Positions 1 through 7,303 of a stretch of DNA of 21,699 nucleotides are shown here, one piece after another. Positions within the stretch are counted from its first letter, which is position 1, and each line of letters begins with the position of its first letter. This DNA is from Actinomycetota bacterium (lineage in GTDB: Bacteria; Actinomycetota; Actinomycetes; S36-B12; UBA10799). The notes under the pieces were generated by a model. The model had not been told where the DNA came from, did no database searches, and worked only from the letters and a program-made list of their open reading frames with translations. The stretch lies in the NCBI GenBank assembly GCA_003452655.1, contig DMNR01000354.1:1-21699 (forward strand), read 5' to 3'. Both the position numbers and the translations under genes were made by a program.

Positions 1-1
1 C

Positions 2-1513
2 GTCAACGGTGACGACCCCGAAGCTTGCGTCCGCGTCGCAACCCTGGCATTCGAATTCCGGCAGCGCTTCAACAAGGATGTCGTCATCGACATGGTGTGT
101 TACCGAAAGCGCGGCCACAACGAAGCTGACGACCCCTCGCTCACGCAACCGTTGATGTACAACATCATCGACGCCAAACGCAGCGTTCGAAAGATCTACA
201 CCGAATCGCTGATCGGTCGAGGCGACATCACGGTTGAAGAAGCCGAAGAAGCATTGCGCGACTACCAAAGCCAGCTTGAGCGCGTCTTCGCTGAGACGCG
301 GGAAGACCACGAACACCACGAGGTCGAATGGGTTCCCCCGGCCGAATATCCAGCACAGATTGATACCTCGATCAGTGATGAAACGGTCAAGATCATCGTT
401 GAGAGTCAGATCGACCTTCCCGAAGGGCTTGTGGTTCACAACCGACTACTGCCACAGCTTCAACGCCGCGCCCAAATGGTGGAGGACGGAACGATTGACT
501 GGGGAATGGGCGAAACGCTCGCCTTCGGCTCAATACTGCTTGACGGTCAGGAAGTCCGACTCTCCGGGCAGGACTCGCGCCGAGGAACGTTTGGTCAACG
601 GCACTCGGTCATCGTGGACCGCATCACGGGCTCGGAGTACACCCCCCTTAAGCACCTGTCCCTAGATCAAGGAAAGTTCTACGTCTGGGACTCCCTGCTC
701 AGTGAATTCGCCGCAATGGGATTTGAGTACGGCTACTCCGTGGCCAATCCGCGCGCACTGGTGTTGTGGGAAGCGCAGTTCGGCGATTTCGCTGATGGCG
801 CTCAAACCATCATCGACGAGTTCATCAGTTCCGGTGAGCAGAAATGGGGACAGCAGAGCGGCGTCGTACTACTGCTTCCTCACGGCTATGAAGGTCAGGG
901 CCCCGACCACTCATCGGCCCGACCAGAGCGATACCTGCAGATGGCTGCTCAGGACAACATGACCATCGCGATGCCGTCGACACCAGCGTCGTACTTCCAC
1001 TTCCTGCGCTGGCAGGCGAAGGCACCACATCACAAGCCACTGATCGTCTTCACCCCCAAGTCCATGCTGCGGTTGAAAGCCGCGGCGTCGGCGAAGGAGG
1101 ACTTCACCGACAGCCAACTGCAGCCCGTGATCGGCGATAAGACCGTCGATCCGAACAAGGTCACCTCGATCCTGATGTGCTCGGGCAAGGTCACCTGGGA
1201 CCTCGTCGCCAAACGGGCGGCTGAGAAACGCGATGACGTCGCGATCGTTCGCTGTGAGCGCTTGTATCCACTGCCTGCTGAAGAGATCGTTGAGATCCTG
1301 TCCGGGTTCCCCGACGATGCCACGCTCACGTGGGTCCAAGAAGAACCGGAGAACCAAGGTGCATGGCCTTACATGTTGCTGAATCTGGTACCTCACCTTG
1401 ATCGCGTTCTCAGCTGCGTCAGCCGACCACCTTCGGCATCTCCAGCAGTTGGTCTGCACAGCGTGTTCGAGCGTGAGCAAGCTGAAATCGTCGAGCGGGC
1501 CTTCGCCCAGTAA
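2..1513 (+). CDS. kgd: 2-oxoglutarate dehydrogenase E1 / Kgd-type, C-terminal part (5' truncated by window)
   Basis: This is the last 503 residues of the thiamine-diphosphate E1 component that decarboxylates 2-oxoglutarate in the TCA cycle. The reading frame is open from base 2, so the gene begins outside the window. Visible family blocks are CYRKRGHNEADDP and TQPLMY (end of the ThDP-binding domain), the transketolase-type pyrimidine domain at about residues 165-330 of the fragment with SGQDSRRGTFGQRH, LWEAQFGDF and HGYEGQGPDHSSARPER, and the C-terminal domain with FTPKSMLRLKAA and the ending GLHSVFEREQAEIVERAF. In actinobacteria this protein usually carries an N-terminal E2-like acyltransferase domain (Kgd/SucA fusion); that part is not visible, so sucA would be an equally fair symbol. 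A DUF6104-type gene follows closely. The family assignment is very safe; the exact architecture is inferred. Confidence 0.96.
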   Translation, partial: VNGDDPEACVRVATLAFEFRQRFNKDVVIDMVCYRKRGHNEADDPSLTQPLMYNIIDAKRSVRKIYTESLIGRGDITVEEAEEALRDYQSQLERVFAETREDHEHHEVEWVPPAEYPAQIDTSISDETVKIIVESQIDLPEGLVVHNRLLPQLQRRAQMVEDGTIDWGMGETLAFGSILLDGQEVRLSGQDSRRGTFGQRHSVIVDRITGSEYTPLKHLSLDQGKFYVWDSLLSEFAAMGFEYGYSVANPRALVLWEAQFGDFADGAQTIIDEFISSGEQKWGQQSGVVLLLPHGYEGQGPDHSSARPERYLQMAAQDNMTIAMPSTPASYFHFLRWQAKAPHHKPLIVFTPKSMLRLKAAASAKEDFTDSQLQPVIGDKTVDPNKVTSILMCSGKVTWDLVAKRAAEKRDDVAIVRCERLYPLPAEEIVEILSGFPDDATLTWVQEEPENQGAWPYMLLNLVPHLDRVLSCVSRPPSASPAVGLHSVFEREQAEIVERAFAQ

Positions 1514-1528
1514 CTCCCCGGAGTTGGA

Positions 1529-1705
1529 ATGTACGCAACAGACCGTGGCATCGAAGAATTCGAAGAGCGCCGCAGCGAGGAGCAGTTCGCCACAAGCTAC
1601 TTAGCGGACCGAATGCGCGCCTTCGTGGACCTGCATCCGGAGTTCGAAGATGCCGTCGAACGGTTCGCGACCTGGCTCGCGCGCGACGATGAGGACGACG
1701 AATAG
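1529..1705 (+). CDS. DUF6104-type small acidic protein, 58 aa
   Basis: A 58-codon ORF starts 15 nt after the kgd stop, with GGAG at 1520-1523 and a 5-nt spacer. It begins MYATDRGIEEFEERR, contains AFVDLHPEFEDAVERFATWL, and ends in a very acidic tail (ARDDEDDE). From memory this matches the actinobacterial DUF6104 family, whose members start MYFTDRGIEELE, contain a DLNPEFE segment and lie just downstream of kgd/sucA. No enzyme motif, membrane segment or cysteine is present. It looks like a small soluble, mostly helical protein. Its function is unknown; position beside kgd in what looks like one transcript suggests a link to 2-oxoglutarate dehydrogenase, which is inference only. Confidence 0.88.
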   Translation: MYATDRGIEEFEERRSEEQFATSYLADRMRAFVDLHPEFEDAVERFATWLARDDEDDE

Positions 1706-1755
1706 CCCCAGACGCCGGCCCATTCAGCAACTCACGTGGTCGGTAGGGTTTGGGG

Positions 1756-2727
1756 ATGCTTGCTGCCTACGCCGCGTCGATCGACTTCCAGAACCCGCTG
1801 TCCGGCCTCGTCGTCGGTGACGTCCCGGATCCGCAGGTGCCCGACGGCTGGACCACTGTGCAGATGAAGGCGGCCAGCCTCAACCATCACGATCTGTGGA
1901 GCCTGCGCGGCATCGGCCTGCCAGAATCGCGCCTCCCGATGATCTTGGGATGCGATGCGGCGGGACTTGATGAAGACGGCAATGAGGTGATCGTCTACTC
2001 GGTCGTCTCAGACCCAGGGCCCGGAGTCGACGAGACGATGGATGAAAGCCGCAGCATCCTGTCCGAGCGGTTCCCTGGAACGTTCTCGCAACGGTTCGCA
2101 ATTCCGGCCCGCAACCTGCTGCCGAAGCCGCCACATTGGTCTTGGTCGGAAGCCGCGTGCCTTCCCACAGCATGGCTGACTGCATATCGGATGCTTGCGG
2201 TTCGCTCCGGATTGAAGCCTGGCAACACCGTCCTGATCCAGGGTGCCGGTGGCGGCGTCGCGACAGCTTGCATCGCACTTGGGCGAGCAATGGGGTTTCG
2301 GGTCTGGGCAACAAGTCGTTCGGAATCAAAACAACAGCGTGCGTTGGAGATTGGCGCTCACGAGGTATTCCAGTCAGGTGCCCGACTTCCAGACCGAGTG
2401 GATGCGGTCATGGAAACAGTGGGTGAAGCGACCTGGGAGCACTCCGTGAAGTGTCTCAAACCTGGCGGAACGATCGTCATTTCCGGCGCGACCAGCGGCC
2501 CCAATCCACCGGCGCAGTTGACGCGCATCTTCTTCAAACAACTCTCGGTTGTGGGGTCAACAATGGGGACTCTCGAAGATCTGCGGAACCTGATCTCGTT
2601 GTGTTCTGTTGCGAATATTCGACCGATCGTTCAGCAAGAGTTCGCCTTGACCGATGCACACTCGGCCTTCAGCCTGCTGGAATCTGGCGAACTCTTTGGC
2701 AAGATCATCCTGACTAACAACGACTAG
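1756..2727 (+). CDS. MDR-superfamily NAD(P)-dependent oxidoreductase (quinone oxidoreductase/zinc-type dehydrogenase-like)
   Basis: The 323-aa product is a medium-chain dehydrogenase/reductase. The N-terminal GroES-like lobe carries KAASLNHHDLWSLRGIGLP and LGCDAAG. The Rossmann lobe starts with LKPGNTVLIQGAGGGVATACIALGRAMG, followed by ATSRSESKQQRALEIGAHEV and VDAVMETVGEATWEHSVKCLKPGG. The structural-zinc four-cysteine loop of classical alcohol dehydrogenases is absent, which points to the zinc-less quinone-oxidoreductase type although databases often label such proteins zinc-binding dehydrogenase. The ATG at 1756 is chosen because AGGG (1745-1748) lies 7 nt upstream; an in-frame TTG two codons earlier is less likely. 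I recall this gene following kgd and DUF6104 in several actinobacteria. Substrate unknown. Confidence 0.9.
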   Translation: MLAAYAASIDFQNPLSGLVVGDVPDPQVPDGWTTVQMKAASLNHHDLWSLRGIGLPESRLPMILGCDAAGLDEDGNEVIVYSVVSDPGPGVDETMDESRSILSERFPGTFSQRFAIPARNLLPKPPHWSWSEAACLPTAWLTAYRMLAVRSGLKPGNTVLIQGAGGGVATACIALGRAMGFRVWATSRSESKQQRALEIGAHEVFQSGARLPDRVDAVMETVGEATWEHSVKCLKPGGTIVISGATSGPNPPAQLTRIFFKQLSVVGSTMGTLEDLRNLISLCSVANIRPIVQQEFALTDAHSAFSLLESGELFGKIILTNND

Positions 2728-2749
2728 GCAGGGATGCTCGAAGCGGGCG

Positions 2750-3607
2750 TTACTCGGCTCCGGGCGCCTTGAACTGCGTGCGCACGAACGCATCCCACAT
2801 TCGGTCCGTCATCAGCTTTCGCTGGCCCATGAATGCGTACGCGGAGACTGTGACGGGGTAGCGGGTCTTTGGCTTGTCGGCGGTGATGGCCTTCTCGATC
2901 ACCTTGGCGACATCGTCGGGCCCGCCGCCAAGGCGTGAATACAACGGGTTCTCGTAGACGGCTGAAGTATTCTTGGCGACTGCCTCATTGAACTCGTCGT
3001 AGGCACCGTCGGTCTGACTTGGAAGGTCCATATTGGACAAAGCCGCCTCGGCGAAGTTCGTCTTGATCAATCCTGGCTCGATAAGCACGACTCGAATCCC
3101 GAACCCCGAGAGTTCGAATCGAAGGACGTCGGAAATCGCCTCGACTGCATATTTGGTCGCGTGATAGATGCCACCACCGGGGAACGACAACTTGCCCCCC
3201 ATCGAACCAATGTTGACGATTCGACCGGCCCGCTGTTCGCGCATCCCGGGTAGCACTAACTGCGACATTCGAATCAAGCCGAAGACGTTGGTCTCGAACT
3301 GGCGGCGGATCGATTCCATGGGCAGATCTTCAATCGCACCCGACTGGCTATATCCCGCGTTATTGACCAGTGCCCCAACAGCACCGTGGCGATCAACGAC
3401 CGTGGCGACTGCGGATTCCATAGAATCCTCGTCGGTCACATCGAGGGCAAGCAGTTCACATCCGTAGTCGGCAAGGTCCGTGATTGCAGAAACGTTGCGA
3501 GCCGTCGCATAGACCGGCCGACCTGACTCTGCGAGGCGGATGGCCGTCGCCCGCCCAATGCCGGTGGAACAACCAGTAATGAGAGTCGCTTCTGAATGGT
3601 TAGCCAT
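2750..3607 (-). CDS. Short-chain dehydrogenase/reductase (SDR) family oxidoreductase
   Basis: The product is 285 aa with a complete classical SDR signature: cofactor loop TGCSTGIG at residues 11-18, NNAG at 82-85, and the catalytic set Asn107, Ser135, Tyr148 and Lys152 (YHATK). The segment YATARN after the second strand, with Arg at the start of the following loop, is compatible with NADP(H). It converts an alcohol/carbonyl pair, but the substrate cannot be read from sequence; the C-terminal extension resembles SDRs annotated as acting on fatty or steroid-like substrates, which is weak evidence. The ATG at 3607 is preferred because the protein then starts a few residues before the first beta strand, as usual; an in-frame start exists at 3652. 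It is convergent with the MDR gene, with 22 bp between the stops. Confidence 0.93.
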   Translation of the reverse strand: MANHSEATLITGCSTGIGRATAIRLAESGRPVYATARNVSAITDLADYGCELLALDVTDEDSMESAVATVVDRHGAVGALVNNAGYSQSGAIEDLPMESIRRQFETNVFGLIRMSQLVLPGMREQRAGRIVNIGSMGGKLSFPGGGIYHATKYAVEAISDVLRFELSGFGIRVVLIEPGLIKTNFAEAALSNMDLPSQTDGAYDEFNEAVAKNTSAVYENPLYSRLGGGPDDVAKVIEKAITADKPKTRYPVTVSAYAFMGQRKLMTDRMWDAFVRTQFKAPGAE

Positions 3608-3640
3608 GCGCCGATACTGCCACTGGGCTGAGAGCTGGGT

Positions 3641-3661
3641 AAGGCCGGTCACTGCGGCCTT
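3641..3661 (-). terminator. Hairpin between malic enzyme and SDR genes
   Basis: AAGGCCG (3641-3647) and CGGCCTT (3655-3661) form a perfect 7-bp stem around a 7-nt loop. A further GGT/ACC pair outside it can form with a 2-nt bulge. It lies 33 nt past the malic enzyme stop on the minus strand. No U-run follows, which is common in actinobacteria. It may separate transcription of the malic enzyme from the SDR gene, or act as a partial terminator. Confidence 0.45.
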
Positions 3662-3693
3662 GAACCGCGCGCGCCCAGCTACTCCTCGACGAA

Positions 3694-4884
3694 CTAGTGC
3701 AGGCGTGCCACACCGTCAGCGCGAGCCGCATCGGCTACTGCGTGGGCAACGTTGACGGCAACCCGCTCATCAAACGGCGACGGGATGATGTGATCTCTCG
3801 CTAGCCGATCGCCAACAGCATCAGCGAGAGCGTGTGCCGCCGCCAACTGCATGCCGTTCGTGATGCGCGATGCCCGAACATTCATCGCACCTCGGAAGAT
3901 CCCGGGGAACGCCAAGACGTTGTTGATCTGGTTCGGGTAGTCCGACCGTCCCGTTGCAATCACCGCCGCGTACTTACGCGCCATCGCCGGATCGACCTCG
4001 GGGTGCGGGTTCGCCAACGCGAAGACGATCGCGCCTGGAGCCATCGACGCCACAGCTGCCTCTGGCACAGTCCCGGCCGACACTCCGATGAAGACGTCCG
4101 CGCCGATCAGCGCACGCTCAATGGGGCCAGTAATGTCCGATTGGTTCGTCAGCTCAGCGAGTTCGAACTTACTGTCAGTGAGATCCTCGCGGCTCAAGTG
4201 AATGATGCCCTTCGAGTCCGCGACGGCGATCTCGCCGATCCCTGCCTCAACGAGCATTTTTGTGACCGCCATTCCGGCGGCACCTGCGCCGGAAACGACC
4301 GCACGAAGGTCCGCAAGCTTGCGACCGGTGACCTTTGCGGCGTTGAGCAGAGCTGCCAGCACGACAATCGCAGTGCCATGTTGATCATCGTGGAATACCG
4401 GGATATCGAGGCGATCTTGCAGACGTCGTTCGATTTCGAAACATCGCGGTGCGGAGATGTCCTCAAGGTTCACCCCGCCAAAAGCTGGGGCAATTCGGAC
4501 GATGGTCTCAATCACATCGTCTGTCTTCGTGCAGTCCAGGCAAATCGGAACCGCGTCAACTCCAGCGAACTCTTTGAAGAGCAGCGCTTTGCCTTCCATC
4601 ACCGGCAGCGCCGCAACAGGCCCAATGTCTCCCAGGCCAAGCACCGCCGTCCCGTCTGTGACGACGAGGACTGTGTTCGCCTTCCACGTGTAGTCGTAGG
4701 CAAGCTCCGGCTCAGCGGCAATTGCGCTCGACACCCGGGCTACACCTGGGGTGTACGCCAGCGCGAGACCCTCAGCGTCACGAATCCGCACTGCCGGGCG
4801 AACCTCGATCTTTCCACCACGGTGCAGCGGGAATGCCGGATCAAGTGACCGGTCGAGCGCGGCGTCTCGGTCGTTTCCGGACAA
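3694..4884 (-). CDS. NAD(P)-dependent malic enzyme
   Basis: The 396-aa enzyme oxidatively decarboxylates malate to pyruvate. All family blocks are present: LAYTPGVARVS, VTDGTAVLGLGDIGP, VMEGKALLFKEFAGVDAVPICLD, LEDISAPRCFEIERRL, IPVFHDDQHGTAIV (metal site), the NAD-binding VSGAGAAGMAVTKML, and ANPHPEVDP followed by SDYPNQINNVLAFPGIFRGA. The length fits the short bacterial type without the C-terminal phosphotransacetylase domain. The frame stays open far upstream to 5229, but residues before LSGNDRDAALDRSLDPAFPLHRGGK are not family-like. I choose TTG at 4884 because GAGAGGA on the minus strand (4891-4897) sits 6 nt before it; GTG at 4899 is an alternative without a clear ribosome site. Cofactor preference (NAD or NADP) is not resolved. 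Confidence 0.95.
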   Translation of the reverse strand: MSGNDRDAALDRSLDPAFPLHRGGKIEVRPAVRIRDAEGLALAYTPGVARVSSAIAAEPELAYDYTWKANTVLVVTDGTAVLGLGDIGPVAALPVMEGKALLFKEFAGVDAVPICLDCTKTDDVIETIVRIAPAFGGVNLEDISAPRCFEIERRLQDRLDIPVFHDDQHGTAIVVLAALLNAAKVTGRKLADLRAVVSGAGAAGMAVTKMLVEAGIGEIAVADSKGIIHLSREDLTDSKFELAELTNQSDITGPIERALIGADVFIGVSAGTVPEAAVASMAPGAIVFALANPHPEVDPAMARKYAAVIATGRSDYPNQINNVLAFPGIFRGAMNVRASRITNGMQLAAAHALADAVGDRLARDHIIPSPFDERVAVNVAHAVADAARADGVARLH

Positions 4885-4890
4885 CTTGAT

Positions 4891-4897
4891 TCCTCTC
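4891..4897 (-). promoter_or_regulatory. Ribosome binding site of the malic enzyme gene
   Basis: The minus strand reads GAGAGGA here, 6 nt before a TTG codon at 4884. This decides for TTG as start over the upstream GTG at 4899, which itself overlaps this purine-rich stretch. Confidence 0.5.
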
Positions 4898-4984
4898 ACT
4901 GCAAGAAGTGTTGGTGCCGGCGAATCGTGCGATCTGGCGGCAACTGCGGCGAAATGTAGTCCGCGATGTGCGATTCTCCCATAT

Positions 4985-5941
4985 GTGAATCTGCGGCTAT
5001 TCCACAGCGCACCGCGGGGGCGGAATCGGCATGCCTCGCGACTGCTGCCGGTCGCGATGTCGGTTGCCTGCGTGACGGCGGTCCTGGCGGGCGTCAGCGC
5101 CTGCTCTGGGACCAGCCAGGCAACTGGACCGCAGCCATATCCGGGCGTCTCCCCAGACCCGACACTCAGCGCACAAATCCCGGAGAACATCCGCCGCGAT
5201 GGCAACCTCACGATCGTGACTGATGCCAACTACCCCCCACTGGAGTTCATCGAGAACAAGCAGCTCGTCGGGGCCGACATTGACCTCGGGCGCGCCATCG
5301 CCACGAAGTTCGGATTGGCGCCGAACTTCCAGCAGACTCCGTTCTCGAACGTCGTCGCATCGGTTGCGATTCAGGAATTTGAACTTGGGATTTCGGCCCT
5401 GTGGGCCGACAACCCGGAAGCCTCCCTGGCAAACATGGTCACCTATTACAAGGCGGGAACCCAAGTAGCGATCCGCAAGAGCGAGGCGATTCCATCGTCG
5501 GGCGCCGGCAGCTTCTGCGGCGAGAGCGTGGCTGTCGAGGAAGGCACTGAGTACATCGACACCCTCGTGAAGCTGTCCGCAGCGTGCAAGAAGCTTGGCA
5601 AGGCACCGATCGACATCCGGCCAGCGAACAACCAACAGCGCGCCAGCAAACTACTCGAAGAAGGGTCAACCAATGCGATGGTGGGAGACTCCCCCACAGT
5701 CGCTTACACCGTCGCCCGCAGCAACGGCGAAATAATCGCGGTCGGCAATCCTGCCGATATTCGGCCGTACGGAATTGCCGTGAGCCCGATGTACCCCGAG
5801 CTGACGAAAGCGACCCAGCAAGCGGTGCAACAACTGATCGATTCCGGGGTCTACGCGCAGATTCTTGAGAAATGGCAGATCCCGCTAGGAGCAATAAAGA
5901 CCTCCGAGGTGCTCTACGGCGCCAACCCCGCAACACCTTGA
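4985..5941 (+). CDS. Lipoprotein, ABC transporter substrate-binding protein family 3 (amino-acid type)
   Basis: The 318-aa product begins at GTG 4985 with an Arg/His-rich n-region, a hydrophobic core and the lipobox V37-S38-A39-C40, so it is predicted to be exported and lipid-anchored. The solute-binding domain follows from about residue 73: LTIVTDANYPPLEF, GADIDLGRAIATKFGL, VTYYKAGTQVAI, then lobe 2 with SFCGESVAVEEGTEY, a second Cys in SAACKKLG (C178 and C201 could form a disulfide), and GDSPTVAYTV. This is PF00497-like. In most amino-acid binders the stretch before the YY..G motif carries an Arg that holds the substrate carboxylate; here it reads ADNPEASLAN with Glu145 in that place. No permease or ATPase gene adjoins it. 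A start at ATG 5057 would leave almost no n-region and is unlikely. Substrate unknown. Confidence 0.88.
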   Translation: MNLRLFHSAPRGRNRHASRLLPVAMSVACVTAVLAGVSACSGTSQATGPQPYPGVSPDPTLSAQIPENIRRDGNLTIVTDANYPPLEFIENKQLVGADIDLGRAIATKFGLAPNFQQTPFSNVVASVAIQEFELGISALWADNPEASLANMVTYYKAGTQVAIRKSEAIPSSGAGSFCGESVAVEEGTEYIDTLVKLSAACKKLGKAPIDIRPANNQQRASKLLEEGSTNAMVGDSPTVAYTVARSNGEIIAVGNPADIRPYGIAVSPMYPELTKATQQAVQQLIDSGVYAQILEKWQIPLGAIKTSEVLYGANPATP

Positions 5942-5944
5942 CCT

Positions 5945-5978
5945 AGTACCTCGAGGCTTCCGCGTGCCTCGAGGTACT
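5945..5978 (+). terminator. Strong hairpin after the lipoprotein gene
   Basis: AGTACCTCGAGGC (5945-5957) and GCCTCGAGGTACT (5966-5978) are perfectly complementary over 13 bp, with an 8-nt loop. It begins 3 nt after the lipoprotein stop. No U-run follows; this is best read as a terminator of the actinobacterial stem-only type, insulating the anti-sigma/sigma pair downstream. Confidence 0.7.
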
Positions 5979-6020
5979 CATGGCCGGTAGCGTCTGCTCC
6001 AAGCTCGTCGACACACAATT

Positions 6021-6027
6021 GGAAAGG
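6021..6027 (+). promoter_or_regulatory. Ribosome binding site deciding the anti-sigma factor start
   Basis: GGAAAGG lies 6 nt before GTG 6034. The in-frame ATG at 5980 would begin right at the end of the preceding hairpin and adds residues that do not look like the family, so GTG 6034 is chosen. Confidence 0.65.
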
Positions 6028-6033
6028 TTTCGT

Positions 6034-6423
6034 GTGAGCAGCTCAACTGTGCGAATAGAACTACCTGCCGCAAGTGGCTATTTGGTGCTCGCCCGAACGG
6101 CGGTCGCGGCGATGTGTGCCCGCCTCGACTACCCCCTTGATCGACTCGAGGACGTCAAGCTGGCCGTTGACGAAGCGTGCTCGCTGCTGCTCAGCGATAC
6201 CGATGCCGACGGAACTCTGACAGTCGCGATGGCCCCCGGAGAAGATGGGCAGCTCAACGTTGCGGTCAGCGCGGTGACCCGCCATGGGAAGACGCCGAAG
6301 CAAAGTTCCTTCGCCTGGACGGTGCTCAGCGCCCTGGTCGAGGACGTCTCCGCCACTGTCGAAGCCGGGCAGGTCAGCATCAATTTGAGCGCCAGTCGCG
6401 GCGATTCGATGGTCGCCTCGTGA
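6034..6423 (+). CDS. rsbW: Anti-sigma factor, RsbW/UsfX-like
   Basis: The 129-aa product resembles the GHKL-fold anti-sigma factors that bind SigB/SigF-type sigma factors and hold them off RNA polymerase. The best-preserved part is DRLEDVKLAVDEACSLLLSD (residues 36-55), the N-box helix. The usual Asn four residues after Glu47 is Leu51. The DxGxG box is not visible either; instead there is HGKTPKQSSFAWTVLSALVEDVSATVE. From memory, mycobacterial UsfX is divergent in the same places (LAVDEVCTRLI, SFSWHVLTALADDV). Kinase activity is therefore uncertain, but sigma binding is very likely because the gene overlaps the sigma gene by 4 nt (GTGA). No anti-anti-sigma (STAS) gene lies in the window. Confidence 0.85.
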   Translation: MSSSTVRIELPAASGYLVLARTAVAAMCARLDYPLDRLEDVKLAVDEACSLLLSDTDADGTLTVAMAPGEDGQLNVAVSAVTRHGKTPKQSSFAWTVLSALVEDVSATVEAGQVSINLSASRGDSMVAS

Positions 6424-7232
6424 GCGTCACAAGCGGCGCGCCAAAGCGCACAACCAGGTGGGATGACGCGGCACGAGCACGAGAGCGCATCCTGCTCGAC
6501 ACGATGGCTGCCGAACCCAAGGACTCAGCCGCGTACTCGAGGGCCCGCGACGAATTGGTCACCATCCACCTTCCGCTCGTTGAGCACCTCGCCCGACGAT
6601 TCCGCGACCGCGGTGAGCCTCACGATGACCTCGTTCAGGTGGGCACGATCGGACTCATCAAGGCCGTCGACCGATTCGATCCTGACCGTGGGGTGGAATT
6701 CTCGACCTACGCAACACCAACGATCGTCGGCGAGATTAAGCGCCATTTCCGCGATCGCGGCTGGTCAATTAGGGTCCCGCGGCGATTGCAGGAAATGCGT
6801 CAGCACATCAGTCAAGCGACCGCTGAGCTGTCGCAGAAGTCGGGCCGGTCGCCAACCGTTGCTGAATTGGCTGAAGCCCTCGACTTAAGCGAGGAAGAGA
6901 TTCTCGAAGGCCTGGAGTCGTCCCAGGCATACTCGACGCTGTCGATCGACTCCTCTGGCGGTGGGGACGACGATTCCGATCCTTCCTCATTGACCGAGAC
7001 GTTGGGCTCCGAAGACGATGCACTTGAAGGTGTCGAGTACCGCGAATCCCTCAAGCCGCTACTCGCCGCGCTCAGCGAGCGCGAGCGTCAGATCATCATG
7101 ATGCGGTTCTTCCAAAACATGACGCAGGCTCAGATCGCCCAAGAAGTAGGCGTATCGCAAATGCATGTGTCTCGGCTGTTAACGAAGGCCCTGCTGCAGT
7201 TGCGCTCTGGGCTCACCGAGGACGCTTTCTAG
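6420..7232 (+). CDS. sigF: SigF/SigB-family alternative sigma factor
   Basis: The 270-aa product is a group 3 sigma-70 factor of the SigB/SigF type (general stress, development). Region 2 is at about residues 48-118 (LPLVEHLARRF, DDLVQVGTIGLIKAVDRFDPDRG, FSTYATPTIVGEIKRHFRDRGW). Region 3 is at about 122-195, ending in an acidic Gly/Ser/Asp linker. Region 4 is at about 215-265 with ERQIIMMRFFQNMTQAQIAQEVGVSQMHVSRLL as the helix-turn-helix. The GTG start at 6420 overlaps the anti-sigma stop, so translation is likely coupled and keeps both proteins in balance. Partner-switch control by the upstream RsbW-like protein is inferred from the arrangement. I see no SigF-type promoter (GTTT then GGGTAT) upstream of rsbW, so autoregulation is not supported. 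Confidence 0.93.
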   Translation: MSVTSGAPKRTTRWDDAARARERILLDTMAAEPKDSAAYSRARDELVTIHLPLVEHLARRFRDRGEPHDDLVQVGTIGLIKAVDRFDPDRGVEFSTYATPTIVGEIKRHFRDRGWSIRVPRRLQEMRQHISQATAELSQKSGRSPTVAELAEALDLSEEEILEGLESSQAYSTLSIDSSGGGDDDSDPSSLTETLGSEDDALEGVEYRESLKPLLAALSERERQIIMMRFFQNMTQAQIAQEVGVSQMHVSRLLTKALLQLRSGLTEDAF

Positions 7233-7241
7233 CCAATATCG

Positions 7242-7293
7242 TCAGCATTCGGTGAGATCGACCAACTGGTTGGACAGATTCACCGAATGCTGA
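7242..7293. terminator. 14-bp inverted repeat between convergent genes, likely bidirectional terminator
   Basis: TCAGCATTCGGTGA (7242-7255) and TCACCGAATGCTGA (7280-7293) are perfect complements. The 24-nt interior holds a second small symmetric element, CCAAC-TG-GTTGG. The repeat lies between the stop of sigF (7232) and the stop of the minus-strand membrane protein gene (7304), where a terminator serving both directions is expected. There is no U-run on either side. Confidence 0.7.
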
Positions 7294-7303
7294 TGGAAAT
7301 GCG

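Noticed and set aside
3832..4848. 338-codon plus-strand ORF opposite the malic enzyme gene
   Set aside because: It is a shadow of the malic enzyme gene, which has all family motifs on the other strand. The translation is Arg/His-rich without any domain.
4897..5229. N-terminal extension of the malic enzyme frame
   Set aside because: The added residues are not family-like and would overlap the divergent lipoprotein gene including its signal peptide.
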